A stretch of 64,000 bases of DNA from Rhodoferax koreense (GTDB lineage: Bacteria; Pseudomonadota; Gammaproteobacteria; Burkholderiales; Burkholderiaceae_C): NCBI RefSeq assembly GCF_001955695.1, contig NZ_CP019236.1, positions 930,001-994,000 on the forward strand, read 5' to 3'. Below the pieces are notes generated by a model. The model saw only the letters and a program-made list of their open reading frames with translations. It was not told the DNA's origin and ran no database searches. The position numbers were made by a program, and so were the translations under genes. Position 1 is the stretch's first letter; the number at the start of each line of letters is the position of its first letter. Shown one piece after another: positions 46,229 to 55,976 of this stretch.

Positions 46229-49200
46229 GGGAGGGCCTTTCATCGGCAAGGGGTGGGAATTGGTCGCGCCAGGCGCGCAGCAGCTGCTCGGCACGGGTGA
46301 GTTCGAAATCGCCCAGCGCCGCTTCGAACATGTCGGCCACGGCGGCGTCGCCGCCGCCACGCATGGCCGCGCCGACGGCCTGCAGGCTGGCTTCATCGAG
46401 CTCGCCGCGCTGCAGGCTGGTGATGGCACCGCGCGCCAGCGCCAGCGTTTCCGTGGGCACCGGCGTGGCCGCTGAAGGCGGTCCAGGTTCGGTGGCTGCG
46501 GTCGCACCAGCGCGCTGGTGCACCGTGGACGGCGGGTCCGGGTTGTCAGCGTGCGCGGCGTGTGCGTCGATCTGGCCGCGCTGCAGTTCGATGGCGCGCC
46601 AGGCCTGGCGCAGCGCGGGCAGCATCGCGGCGGCGCGCAACAGGTCCACCGGTTCGACCTGCAGTACCTTTTCCATGGCCGCGGCCGCCTGGGCCAGGGC
46701 GGCCAGGCACAGGTTGGCGGCCGCACCGCGCACGCGGTGCACGGCCTGCCGCGCGGCTTCGACACTCCCCTGCGCGAGCAGGCTGGCGAGCGCATCGCAG
46801 AACGTGGCGTGTTCCTGCAGAAAGCGTGTGATTGCGTTGGCGTGGGCCCGGCTGCCGCCCCACAGCAAGCGGGCGGCCGTCCAATCGATGGTGGGTGGCG
46901 CCAGCGCTCCGGGCGCGAGCGCCGGAGCAGATGGTGCGGATCTGGCGGCGGGCTCCGGCGGTGGTGCGAGGCTGGGCAGCTTGAGCACCCGCGCCATCTC
47001 GTTCATCAGCGCCGCGCGGTCGATGGGCTTGGTGGCGAAACCGTCCATGCCGGCGTCGACGGCGGCCTGCCGGTCGGCGATCAGCACGCTGGCGGTGAGC
47101 GCGATGATCGGCGTGTGGCGCCGCCCGCCGGCCTGCTCCGCGGCGCGGATGCGGCGCGCGGCTTCCAGGCCGTCGGTGCCGGGCATCTGGACGTCCATCA
47201 GCACCAGGTCGAACTCGCCGGACAGGTAGGCGGTGACCGCGGTCTCGCCGTCGGTGGCGGTGGTGACGTGGTGGCCAGCCTCGGCCAGGATCAGCGAGAG
47301 CAGTTCCAGGTTCTGCGGCACGTCGTCCGCGGCCAGGATGTGCAGCGACGCGAACTCATACAGCAGCACATCGGTGTCGGCGCTCACCGGCCGGCCCTCG
47401 GCCAGCGGCAGTTCGACGCAGAAGACGCTGCCCACACCCAGCGCACTCTGCACCGAGAGCCGTCCGCCCATGAGTTCGACGAGCTGGCGCGCGATGGTGG
47501 TGCCCAGCCCGGTGCCGCCGAAGCGGCGGCTCATCGACGCGTCGGCCTGGGCGAACGGGTCGAAGATGCCGTCCAGCCGTTCCGGGGCGATGCCGATGCC
47601 GGTGTCGCGCACGACCAGCCGGATGTTGCGCGTCGGGTCGGTGGCTGGGCCCACCTCGAGCCGCACCTCGCCCTGCAGCGTGAACTTGACGGCATTGCCG
47701 ACGAGATTCGTCAGCACCTGCTGGATGCGCAGCGCGTCACCGTTGAAGTACTCGGGCACATCCTCGGCGTAGTCCAGCCACAGGGACAGGCCCTTGCTGG
47801 CCGCGCCGAGTTCGAGCGAATCGACCACCTGCTGGCTCAGCTCTCGCAGCGAGAAGTCGCGCTGCTCCAACTCGAAGGCGCCGCGCTCGAGCTTGGCCGT
47901 GTCGAGGATGTTGTTCAGCAGGCCCAGCAGCGAACGCGCGCTGTTGCGCACGGTGCCGACGTGTCGGCGCTGCTGGGTGTCGAGGGCGGTGCCCAGCAGC
48001 AGCTCGCTGAAGCCGATGACGGCGTTCATCGGCGTGCGTATCTCGTGGCTCATGTTGGCCAGGAAGGTGGTCTTGGCTGCGGCCGCCTGTTCGGCCTGGT
48101 CCTTGGCGGTGCGCAGCGCCTCCTCCATGGTCTTGCGGGCGGTGATGTCCATGAGGATGCCGTCGAACCACTTCACGCGCCGGTTCTCGTCGAGGACCGG
48201 CGCACCCTGATACCACACCCAGACGGTGCCGCCGTCGCGGTGCCGCATCGGCTTTTCGACCGAGTAGCCGCTGCGCTGCGCAATCGACTGGCGCACCATC
48301 TTCTGCACGTCCGCCAGGTCATCGGGCGCCAGCAAGGCATGGAGGTGGATGCGGCCCTGCATGAAGTCTTCGGCGCTCCAGCCGACGATGGCATGGATCG
48401 CATCGCTGATGAACGCCGTGCGCCAGTCCAGTAGCGTGCGGATCGAGGCGCCGGGCGTGTTGCCGATGAGCGAACGCGTGAGTTGCTCGCTCTCGCGCAG
48501 CGCCAGTTCGATGGCCTTGCGTTCGGTGATGTCGATGAGGATGCCGTCGACTGAGATCACCACGTCGTCGTCCCCGACGATCGGCGTGCCGTGGAACATC
48601 GTGTGCACGACGCGGCCGTCACGGTGGAACATGCGATGGTCGTTGGTGTAGCTGCGCCGCTCGGCGATCGCCGCGTTGGCCACGGCCACGGCCTTGGCTA
48701 CGTCGTCCGGATGCAGCAGGTCCTTGAAGTCGACGCGCCCGGCCATGAAGTCGTCTGCACTCCAGCCCAGCATGCGATGGACCCCGTCACTCACGAACAG
48801 GGGTGCCCAATCGGGGGTGACACGCAACGTGGTGCCAGGCATGTTGCTGATCAGCGACCGCGTGAAGCGCTCGCTGTCCAGGAGGGCTTCCTCGACGGCC
48901 TTGCGGTCGCTGATGTCCAGCAGCACGCCGTCGACCCACATCGGAACCCCTTGCGCGTTGCGCGTGGCGCGCCCGCGCACCGAGACCCAGTGCACATCGC
49001 CGTTGCGGTGCAGGAGCCGGAACTCGCACACATAGCCCCTGTGCTCGGTCAGCGCCGATCGGATCTCCGCGTACAGCGACGCCCGGTCGTCCGGATGCAC
49101 ATGCTGGCTCATCCTGCGGCCCTTGTGCATGAATTCGTCGGCCTCCCAGCCGGTGAAAGTCTCGATGGCGGCGCTGACGAATTCCGTGGTCCAGTGCTCG

Positions 49201-52085
49201 TCCACCAGCGAGCGGAACGCGACGCCGGGCAGGTTGTCGACGAGCGAGCTGATCTGCGCCTCGCGCTCCCGCAGTGCGCGCTCCATTTCGTGGCGCTCGG
49301 TGACGTCGATCAGCATGCCGTCCACCCATTGCACCTGGCCCTGGTCGTCCAGCAGGGGCGAGCCCTGGAACCAGATCCACACGACACGGCCGTCGCGGTG
49401 CACCACGCGGCCTTCGATGGAGCAGTTTTGCCTGGTCGCCACCGCATCGTTGGCCACCTTCAGTGTCTGCGGCAGATCGTCCGGGTGGAAGATCTTCTCG
49501 AAGTCGACCCGTCCTTCGCTGAAGTCCGCAGGGGTCCAGCCGAGGATGTTTTCGATGGCGTCGCTGACGAAGACCGTGGCCCAGTTCGGCAGGAAACGGA
49601 TCACGGCGCCGGGCGCGTTGTTCATCAGCGAGCGGGTGAGCTGCTCGCTCGCGCGCAGCGCCTGTTCCGCGGTCCTGCGGTCGGTGGTGTCGAACATCAC
49701 GCCTTCGACCCACACCGGCAGGCCGGCCTCGTCATAGGTGATGCTGCAGCGGGCCGACATCCAGAAGACACGCCGGTCGCGGTGCACCATGCGCAGCTCG
49801 ACGACGAAGTTGCGGCGTTCCTTGATGGCCAGCTCGACTTCCGCCACCACGCGCAGTTCGTCGGAGCGATGCACGTGCCCGCGCAGGTGGCGGCCGTGCC
49901 GCAGGAAATCCTCGGCGGTCCAGCCGGTGATGGACTCAATGGCGGCGCTCACGAAAAGCGTGCTCCAGTCGGCGATCTTCAGCCGGAAGGTCACGCCGGG
50001 GACGTTGGCGATCAACGAGCGGTAGGCGTGTTCGCTGTCGCGCAGGGCCTGCTCCATGGCCTTGCGCTCGCTGATGTCGATGATCACGCCGTCGATCCAG
50101 CGCGGTGCGCCGTCTTCGCCGTAGACCGCGCCGCCGCGGGCCCAGACCCAGAGCCAGTGGCCGTCGCGGTGCCGGATGCGGTATTCGATCGAGAAGGGGT
50201 GCCCGGCGGCGATGGCCTGCATGCGCTCGGAGAGCGTGCGCTCCAGGTCGTCCGGATGGATCAGGTCGGCGTACTCCTTGGCCCGCTGCGTGAACAGGTG
50301 CGCCGGCCAGCCGGTCACGGTGCGCATGGCGTCGTTGAGGAAGACGAAACGGATCGCACGGCCGGGCTCGCTGCGAAAGGCGATGCCGGGCAGGTTGGCG
50401 ATCAACGAGCGGAACTGCTCCTCGCCGTCGCGCAGCGCCTGCTCGGCGGCCTTGCGTTCGCTGATGTCGATCAGCAGGCCGTCGAGCCACAGCGGCTGGC
50501 CCTCGGCGTCGCGCACCACGCCGCCGCGCGACAACACCCAGACGGTGTGCCGATGCCGGTGCAGAAGCCGGAACTCGGTCTCGTAGTGGCCGCCTTCGCG
50601 CAGCGCCTGCAGCGTGTCGCGTTCGAAGAGCGCGCGATCGGCGGGATGCACGAGGTGGATGACCTGTTGGCGGCCTTCGAGGAACTCGGCGGCGGGCCAG
50701 CCGGTCAGCGCCTTCGCGCCTTCGCTCACGAACACCGGCCGGTCGTCGTCGAGCAGCCGGCGGTAGGCCATGCCGGGGCTGTTGTGCAGCAGCGAGCGGT
50801 ATTGCGCCTCGCTGTCGTGCAGCGCCTGCTCCATGGCGCGGCGTTCGCTCACGTCGGTGACCAGCGCCACGTACCACGGCCGCCGGCCCGAGCGTGCCGT
50901 GCCCAGGGCCAGCCGTACCGGGCGCAGGCTGCCGTCGCGGTGCCGGGCCAGCATCTCGCGGCCGATGCCCTCGGCGGCGTCGGCGCGCAAGCGGTCTGCG
51001 AAATCTTGTTCGGGGGCGCTCTCGACGCCGCGTTCGGAAGTGTCGGGGTTGGGCCCATGGATCTCCGGCAACAGCAGGCTGGCATGGCGGCCCGACAATT
51101 CGGCGGCGGACCAGCCGAACAGCCGCTCCGCGGCCGGGTTGGCCCGCTGGATCAGGCCGGCCTCGTCGAGCATCAACAGGCCGTCGGCCACGGTGTCGAC
51201 GATGGCGAGCAAACGTGCCTCGGCGGCCTTGCCTTGCTGCAGGAGATGGCGGTAGTGCAGCACGCCGTTGGCGCTCGCCATCAGGATCAACAGCAGCAGC
51301 GTGCCCAGGCTCACGGCGAGCACCGTGGCCGTGGCGCCCCCCTCGGATCGCTGTGCCATGAGGTCGAGCGCCAGGCGCGGCGCGGCGGTCCAAGTCGTTC
51401 CGGCCAGCGCGAGATGGTGCGCGATGGCGATGGCCAGTCCCAGCACCGCGCCGCTGAACCACATGGTCTGCAACGGCGAGGGATTGCCAGCTGGCGCGTC
51501 CGATGCCGTCACGGCACGCGTCGCTGCGCCGGGCAGCTTGCGGTCGCCGCCAAAGCGCAGGCGCAGGGCCATGGTGGCCAGCACCACGCTGACACACAGT
51601 GCGGCGGCCACCGACCAGGGCGCGCTCCGCGCCGCGTAAGGCGCGGGCACGGCCATCATCCCGACGTAGTGGGTGCCTACGATGCCTGCGCCGAGCAGCA
51701 GCCCGGCCAGCGCCTGCCACAAGGCCGTGACTTCGGTCCGCATGAACATCCAGAGTGCGGCGGCGGCACCGAAGAAACCGGGCAGCAGCGACAGCAGCGT
51801 GGCCGGGTGCCAGAACTGCAGCGGCTGATGCAGCAGGAGCGACAGCAGTCCGATGAACGAGGTGGACCAGATCGCACCGGCCAATGCCAGTGCGCCCGCC
51901 AGGATGGTGATCAGCCGTGGCAGGCGCAGTTCGCCGGCTTGCGCGCGGGCAGCCAGATGCAGGGCGAGGGTGGACGCCAGCAGTGCCACGACCAGCGCGA
52001 CAGCGGCCAGCCAGAAATCGTGACCGGCCTGGAACCGCAGGGGCGAATCGCCCACGCCAGAGAGGAGCCGGTGGATGACGTCCAT
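46215..52085 (-). CDS. Giant hybrid histidine kinase: MHYT, eight PAS/PAC, HisKA, HATPase, REC, HPt
   Basis: A 1956-residue sensor. Residues 1-270 hold about seven membrane helices with an MHYT-like motif (GIVGTHYVGMMAV); the first usual MHYT motif is degenerate (TSFIGLL). Eight PAS/PAC units of about 129 residues run from about 300 to 1320; PAC ends such as DGLLIDISERKAAEQALRD recur near residues 416, 545, 675, 803, 931, 1061, 1188 and 1320. The kinase core has His1347 in NMSHEIRTPMNAVIGF and boxes LTNLVGNAVKFT and GIGIAPERLDGIFDPF. The receiver has Asp1631 (LVLMDVQMPG) and the HPt has His1783 (AVHRVRGAAANL). MHYT domains are proposed to sense O2, CO or NO. It is most likely the phosphorelay input for the downstream HD-GYP regulator. 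Confidence 0.93.
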   Translation of the reverse strand: MDVIHRLLSGVGDSPLRFQAGHDFWLAAVALVVALLASTLALHLAARAQAGELRLPRLITILAGALALAGAIWSTSFIGLLSLLLHQPLQFWHPATLLSLLPGFFGAAAALWMFMRTEVTALWQALAGLLLGAGIVGTHYVGMMAVPAPYAARSAPWSVAAALCVSVVLATMALRLRFGGDRKLPGAATRAVTASDAPAGNPSPLQTMWFSGAVLGLAIAIAHHLALAGTTWTAAPRLALDLMAQRSEGGATATVLAVSLGTLLLLILMASANGVLHYRHLLQQGKAAEARLLAIVDTVADGLLMLDEAGLIQRANPAAERLFGWSAAELSGRHASLLLPEIHGPNPDTSERGVESAPEQDFADRLRADAAEGIGREMLARHRDGSLRPVRLALGTARSGRRPWYVALVTDVSERRAMEQALHDSEAQYRSLLHNSPGMAYRRLLDDDRPVFVSEGAKALTGWPAAEFLEGRQQVIHLVHPADRALFERDTLQALREGGHYETEFRLLHRHRHTVWVLSRGGVVRDAEGQPLWLDGLLIDISERKAAEQALRDGEEQFRSLIANLPGIAFRSEPGRAIRFVFLNDAMRTVTGWPAHLFTQRAKEYADLIHPDDLERTLSERMQAIAAGHPFSIEYRIRHRDGHWLWVWARGGAVYGEDGAPRWIDGVIIDISERKAMEQALRDSEHAYRSLIANVPGVTFRLKIADWSTLFVSAAIESITGWTAEDFLRHGRHLRGHVHRSDELRVVAEVELAIKERRNFVVELRMVHRDRRVFWMSARCSITYDEAGLPVWVEGVMFDTTDRRTAEQALRASEQLTRSLMNNAPGAVIRFLPNWATVFVSDAIENILGWTPADFSEGRVDFEKIFHPDDLPQTLKVANDAVATRQNCSIEGRVVHRDGRVVWIWFQGSPLLDDQGQVQWVDGMLIDVTERHEMERALREREAQISSLVDNLPGVAFRSLVDEHWTTEFVSAAIETFTGWEADEFMHKGRRMSQHVHPDDRASLYAEIRSALTEHRGYVCEFRLLHRNGDVHWVSVRGRATRNAQGVPMWVDGVLLDISDRKAVEEALLDSERFTRSLISNMPGTTLRVTPDWAPLFVSDGVHRMLGWSADDFMAGRVDFKDLLHPDDVAKAVAVANAAIAERRSYTNDHRMFHRDGRVVHTMFHGTPIVGDDDVVISVDGILIDITERKAIELALRESEQLTRSLIGNTPGASIRTLLDWRTAFISDAIHAIVGWSAEDFMQGRIHLHALLAPDDLADVQKMVRQSIAQRSGYSVEKPMRHRDGGTVWVWYQGAPVLDENRRVKWFDGILMDITARKTMEEALRTAKDQAEQAAAAKTTFLANMSHEIRTPMNAVIGFSELLLGTALDTQQRRHVGTVRNSARSLLGLLNNILDTAKLERGAFELEQRDFSLRELSQQVVDSLELGAASKGLSLWLDYAEDVPEYFNGDALRIQQVLTNLVGNAVKFTLQGEVRLEVGPATDPTRNIRLVVRDTGIGIAPERLDGIFDPFAQADASMSRRFGGTGLGTTIARQLVELMGGRLSVQSALGVGSVFCVELPLAEGRPVSADTDVLLYEFASLHILAADDVPQNLELLSLILAEAGHHVTTATDGETAVTAYLSGEFDLVLMDVQMPGTDGLEAARRIRAAEQAGGRRHTPIIALTASVLIADRQAAVDAGMDGFATKPIDRAALMNEMARVLKLPSLAPPPEPAARSAPSAPALAPGALAPPTIDWTAARLLWGGSRAHANAITRFLQEHATFCDALASLLAQGSVEAARQAVHRVRGAAANLCLAALAQAAAAMEKVLQVEPVDLLRAAAMLPALRQAWRAIELQRGQIDAHAAHADNPDPPSTVHQRAGATAATEPGPPSAATPVPTETLALARGAITSLQRGELDEASLQAVGAAMRGGGDAAVADMFEAALGDFELTRAEQLLRAWRDQFPPLADERPSHASR

Positions 52086-52175
52086 TTCTTGAAATACTCG
52101 GTGAAAAAGGTATACACCATTATTTCCTGATATGAACGCATGCTTATCCTTATAAAGAAAGGCATTTCATGCGCA

Positions 52176-52192
52176 CTTGCGAATTTCGCAAG
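52176..52192. promoter_or_regulatory. Perfect 17-base palindrome upstream of the hybrid kinase
   Basis: CTTGCGAATTTCGCAAG has two perfect 8-base arms around a central T. It lies 91 bases upstream of the kinase ATG and 69 bases past the dsbD stop, in a locally AT-rich stretch (52086-52210). It could be an operator for the kinase gene. No regulator is assigned and no paired promoter hexamers were convincing. Confidence 0.4.
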
Positions 52193-52260
52193 CGCCAAAA
52201 TCGTGAAAACTGTTCGAGAGCCGCTTTTCCACCGTCCACCGCGGGCAGCCCGGCAGCGCC

Positions 52261-54429
52261 CTACAGACGGGCGATCGCCGAGCGCAACTCGTCCACGCCC
52301 AGCACCTCGGACAACACCACGGGTGCGCGCCCGCTCTTGTAGAGCACATACACCGGCACGCCGCTGCGGCCGAGCCGGGCCAGCGCCGCGGTGATGGCCG
52401 GGTCGCGCCGGGTCCAGTCCGCCCGCAGCAACTGCACGTTCTTGGCGGCGAGGTCGGCCAGCACCGAGGCGTTGGCGAGCGTGGTCTTCTTGTTGTACTG
52501 GCAGGTGACGCACCAGGCGGCGGTGAAGTCCACCATCACCGGCTGGCCGGCCGCCAGGGCCTGGTCCACGCGTTCGGGTGCCCAGGCCTGCCAGCGTTCG
52601 CCCGCCGCCGCCGCCGTGGTGCCGGCGGGGGCGGCGGCCACCACGGTACCGCCGATGGTGCCGGCCAGCAGTGCCAGCGCCGCGATCGACAAGGCCGCCA
52701 CCACCAGCCGCGTGCGGCCGGCCAGCGTGAGCGACCACAGCACCGCGCTCACCGCCACCAGCAGCGCCAGTAGCGCGCCCGCGCCGTCGATGCCGCTTTG
52801 CTGGCCCAGCACCCAGACCAGCCAGGCCACGGTGGCGAACATCGGAAAAGCCATGAAACGGCGCAGCGTGTCCATCCAGGCGCCGGGCCGGGGTAGCCAG
52901 CGGGCCACGGCCGGCAGCCAGCTCGCCAGCAGGTAGGGCAGGGCCATGCCCAGGCCGATGGCCGCGAACACCGCCAGCGCCTGCGCCGTGGGCAGCGCCA
53001 CGGCCAGCCCCAGCGAGGCCCCCATGAACGGCGCGGTGCAGGGCGAGGCAACGGCCACGGCGAGCATGCCGGAGAGAAACGCGTTCGCCGCCGGGTGGCG
53101 CGCCTCCATGGCGGCAAGCCGACCCGGCAGGAACTGGCCGAATTCGAACAGCCCCGCCAGGTTCAGCCCGATCACCGTGAACAGCAGGGCCAGCGCCGCG
53201 ACCATGGCCGGCGACTGCAACTGGAAGCCCCAGCCCAGCTGCGCGCCGGCCGCGCGCAGCGCCAGCATCAGCGCGCCGAGCGCGAGGAACGAGACGATAA
53301 CGCCGGCGGCATACGCCAGGCCGCCGACCCGGCGCGCTTGCCGGTCTTGCGCGTGCCGCGCGAAGCCCACGACCTTGATGGCGAGAATGGGAAACACGCA
53401 GGGCATCAGGTTCAGGATCAGCCCGCCGAGCAGGGCACCGAGGAGCGCCGCGATCAGCGACAGGTTCGGCCCGGTTGCTGTGTCTGCTGTGTTGGCCGCA
53501 TTGCCGGCCAAGGCCGCCTGCAAGGCCGGCGACACCTCGGCGCGGGCCGCTGCGGGGGGCCAGGGCGTGGTCACCCGGGCTTCGGCGCGATACCCCTGGC
53601 GCGCCCCTTCCTCGCCGCCGACCAGCACGACGGGCATCGACGCCGGGCCCTGGCTGCGCTGCGCCGACAGCGGCACGCGGGCCGTCCACACATCGCCCAC
53701 CCAGGCCTGGCTGTACGGCGCCGCGGTCTCGATGACTTCGCCGGTCTCGGGGAAGAACTCCAGCGTTCTGCCGCGCAGCGCCGCCGGCAGACCCGGCACG
53801 CTGACCTGTAGCGTCTGGCCGTCCACAGCCAAGCTGCTGCCCGGCGGCAGGTCTTGCGGCTGGGCCTTCTGCGCCGCTTCGAACGCCGCGCCGTTGATGC
53901 CGGTGGAGCCCCGCACCGGGATTTTTAATGCGAACTCGCCTTCCTCGGGAATGCATTCCTTGCGGCACACCAGCCAGACGGCCTTGAGCCGGACCTCGAG
54001 TTCGCTGGCCAGCAGCGAAGGCTTGAAGTCGGGCGTGATGGTCAGCGGCACCGGCAGCAGCACCGTGTGTTCATAACCGTAGTTGGCCAAGTTGCCGATC
54101 GGGATCTTTTTCGGGATCGGCCAGGCGATGTCGCCGGCCATCACGCCCGGCGGCAAGGTCCATTCGAGCTGCGTCGGCAGGCCGGAGTCGCCCGAATTCT
54201 TCCAGTAAGTGTGCCACTCGGGCTGGTGCGTGAGCTGCAACCCGACCCAGACCGGTTCGCGCGGTGCGATGCCATTCGGCGCGTGGGCCATCAACTCGGC
54301 CCGCACCTGCGGCGTGGTCACCGTGTTTTTGAGACTGTTTTGGGCTTCGGCGCTGGTGGAAAGCGCGCCGATAGCTATCAAAAAAATAGCAAACAGTAAC
54401 CGCAGGTGGGAGGAGGAGCGATGGATCAT
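52261..54429 (-). CDS. dsbD: Thiol:disulfide interchange protein DsbD
   Basis: A 722-residue inner-membrane reductant carrier that moves electrons from cytoplasmic thioredoxin to periplasmic thiols. After the signal peptide comes the DsbD-alpha domain (QPEWHTYWKNSGDSGLPTQL; cysteines in VWLVCRKECIPEEG). The CcdA-like eight-helix region has the paired cysteines in LNLMPCVFPILAIKVVGF and AVASPCTAPFMGASLG. The C-terminal thioredoxin domain has FTAAWCVTCQYNK. The ATG at 54429 gives MIHRSSSHLRLLFAIFLIAI. The hydrophobic core of that signal peptide is encoded by a repeat copy at 54361-54397. Confidence 0.92.
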   Translation of the reverse strand: MIHRSSSHLRLLFAIFLIAIGALSTSAEAQNSLKNTVTTPQVRAELMAHAPNGIAPREPVWVGLQLTHQPEWHTYWKNSGDSGLPTQLEWTLPPGVMAGDIAWPIPKKIPIGNLANYGYEHTVLLPVPLTITPDFKPSLLASELEVRLKAVWLVCRKECIPEEGEFALKIPVRGSTGINGAAFEAAQKAQPQDLPPGSSLAVDGQTLQVSVPGLPAALRGRTLEFFPETGEVIETAAPYSQAWVGDVWTARVPLSAQRSQGPASMPVVLVGGEEGARQGYRAEARVTTPWPPAAARAEVSPALQAALAGNAANTADTATGPNLSLIAALLGALLGGLILNLMPCVFPILAIKVVGFARHAQDRQARRVGGLAYAAGVIVSFLALGALMLALRAAGAQLGWGFQLQSPAMVAALALLFTVIGLNLAGLFEFGQFLPGRLAAMEARHPAANAFLSGMLAVAVASPCTAPFMGASLGLAVALPTAQALAVFAAIGLGMALPYLLASWLPAVARWLPRPGAWMDTLRRFMAFPMFATVAWLVWVLGQQSGIDGAGALLALLVAVSAVLWSLTLAGRTRLVVAALSIAALALLAGTIGGTVVAAAPAGTTAAAAGERWQAWAPERVDQALAAGQPVMVDFTAAWCVTCQYNKKTTLANASVLADLAAKNVQLLRADWTRRDPAITAALARLGRSGVPVYVLYKSGRAPVVLSEVLGVDELRSAIARL
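54361..54397 (-). repeat. AT-rich TAGCTAT repeat, copy 2, inside the dsbD signal peptide
   Basis: On the minus (coding) strand this reads TTTGCTATTTTTTTGATAGC followed by TATCGGCGCGCTT, encoding LFAIFLIAIGAL of the DsbD signal peptide. It shares TTGCTAT, the A/T run, TAGCTAT and GCGC with the copies at 5819 and 62335. Confidence 0.65.
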
Positions 54430-54475
54430 GGAAGCTTGTCGGAGCACGGACGCGAGGGCGAAGTTCCTGCCCGGC

Positions 54476-55222
54476 TCAGGCCGGTGCGAAGCCGAGCACG
54501 ACGCGGCGTGTCGTGGCGGATTTCTTCTCGATCTTGGTGACGACGACGGCGCCGATCTCCGAGGTGTTGGCCACATGCGTGCCGCCGCAGGGCTGCAGGT
54601 CGATCAATGCGTCGCCGCCGATGCGGATGGTGCGGATGCGCCCGCTGCCGCGCGGTGGCTGCACCGACATGCTCTTGACCAGGGCCGGGTTCGCGTCGAG
54701 TTCTTCGTCGGAAATCTCGCCCACGGTGAGCGGATGCGCCGCCGCCACCAGGCGGGCGATGCCGGCAGTCAGGGCGTCCTTGTCCAGCGGGTCGGTCATG
54801 CTGAAGTCGAGCCGTGCGTAGTCGGGCGTGATCGAGCAGCCGTTCACCAGTTGCGGCACCAGGTGGCACAGCAGGTGGGTGGTGGTGTGAAAGCGCATGA
54901 GCCGATGCCGGCGCTGCCAGTCGATGCGGGCGATGACGGCGTCGCCCGGCTGGATTCGCGCCAGCACTTCCCCCTGGTCGTTGGCCGGCACATGCACGAT
55001 GTCGGCCGTCGGTTGGCCCTCGGCGTCCTTGCCCTTGCGGGTGTCGGCGATGGCCAGCACCGAGCCATCGGCCAGCGCCAGCACGCCGCTGTCGCCGGCC
55101 TGGCCACCGCCGAGGGGGTAGAACACGGTGCGGTCGAGCACCACGCCCTGCTCGGTGACGGCGGTGACGGTGGCGGCGGTCTCGGTGAGGTAGGCGTCCT
55201 GGCGGAAGAGGTCTTGGGTCAT
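54476..55222 (-). CDS. Alanyl-tRNA editing protein (AlaX-like)
   Basis: A 248-residue free-standing editing domain that would hydrolyse Ser- or Gly-mischarged tRNA-Ala. Zinc ligands are in MRFHTTTHLLCHLVPQL (HxxxH) and LQPCGGTHVANTSEIG (CxxxH); the N-terminal VFYPLGGGQAGDSGVL is the glycine-rich motif of this class. It lies 46 bases upstream of dsbD on the same strand and is divergent from an Lrp gene. Confidence 0.9.
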   Translation of the reverse strand: MTQDLFRQDAYLTETAATVTAVTEQGVVLDRTVFYPLGGGQAGDSGVLALADGSVLAIADTRKGKDAEGQPTADIVHVPANDQGEVLARIQPGDAVIARIDWQRRHRLMRFHTTTHLLCHLVPQLVNGCSITPDYARLDFSMTDPLDKDALTAGIARLVAAAHPLTVGEISDEELDANPALVKSMSVQPPRGSGRIRTIRIGGDALIDLQPCGGTHVANTSEIGAVVVTKIEKKSATTRRVVLGFAPA

Positions 55223-55443
55223 GGCGACGGCGTGCTGTGGCGGTAAACCGCCGATTGTCCGCGCTCCGGCCGCATGGCTTGCCCGGTCGCTGGTGGATCT
55301 CGTGGGGCCAGCGGGGCCAAGCTCCCCAGCGGGCGGTAACCCGCTGGTGGCTTGTCATGCCAGGTACACCGGTAAGTGCGCTGGCAGTGGAGACAAGTGT
55401 CTCGCGGCAGCGCCGGAAAGTCTTTCTTGTTATTCGATGAATT

Positions 55444-55491
55444 CAAGAAAATTAAGACAAAATTTCTTATTTATGGGTTTGGGTAGATAAT
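55444..55491 (+). promoter_or_regulatory. AT-rich autoregulatory region and promoter of the Lrp gene
   Basis: The last 55 bases before the Lrp ATG are sharply AT-rich. A near inverted repeat, AAGAAAATT then AAAATTTCTT around AAGAC (55445-55468), resembles Lrp/AsnC binding sites. TAGATAAT at 55484-55491 could be a -10 element with TTCTTA at 55464-55469 as a weak -35. The rest of the 277-base gap back to 55223 shows nothing else clear. Confidence 0.4.
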
Positions 55492-55499
55492 TTATCTTC

Positions 55500-55949
55500 A
55501 TGGATAAGATCGACAGAAAAATCCTTCAAGTTCTGCAGGCCAACGCACGCGCCAGCCTGCAGGAGATCAGCCAGGCGGTCGGCCTGAGCGCCACGCCATG
55601 CTGGGGCCGCATCAAGAAGATGGAAGAGTCCGGCGTGATCGAGGGCTACACCATCCGCCTGAATGCGCAGGCGCTCGATCTCGGCGACACGGTGCTGGTG
55701 CAGGTCACGCTCGACAGCCATTCCGACAACACGCTGGAGAAATTCGGCGAGACGCTGGCCGGCATTCCGGAGGTGATCGAGGCCTACCTCGTCTCCGGCG
55801 ACTACGACTACCTGCTGCGCGTGGCGGTGAAGGACACCAAGGACTACGAGCGGCTGCTGCGCGAGCGGCTGTACAAGATCAAGGGCATCCGGCACAGCAA
55901 GTCGAGCTTCGTGCTGCGCACCTTGAAGAAGGCGGATCTGCCGCTTTAG
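55500..55949 (+). CDS. Lrp/AsnC family transcriptional regulator
   Basis: A 149-residue regulator starting MDKIDRKILQVLQANARASL, with the HTH in LQEISQAVGLSATPCWGRIK and a C-terminal RAM ligand domain (VIEAYLVSGDYDYLLRVAVK). It is divergent from the alanyl-tRNA editing gene and followed by a convergent SDR gene, so its target could be itself, the editing gene/dsbD unit, or a distant amino-acid gene. Confidence 0.92.
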   Translation: MDKIDRKILQVLQANARASLQEISQAVGLSATPCWGRIKKMEESGVIEGYTIRLNAQALDLGDTVLVQVTLDSHSDNTLEKFGETLAGIPEVIEAYLVSGDYDYLLRVAVKDTKDYERLLRERLYKIKGIRHSKSSFVLRTLKKADLPL

Positions 55950-55976
55950 CGCTTCAGCCTCTGTTGCAGGCGGCGC

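Noticed and set aside
48591..52130. 1179-codon open frame antisense to the giant hybrid kinase
   Set aside because: It mirrors the kinase codon structure, has no recognisable domain, and is a common artefact of GC-rich genes. The kinase has eight clear PAS domains and all catalytic motifs.
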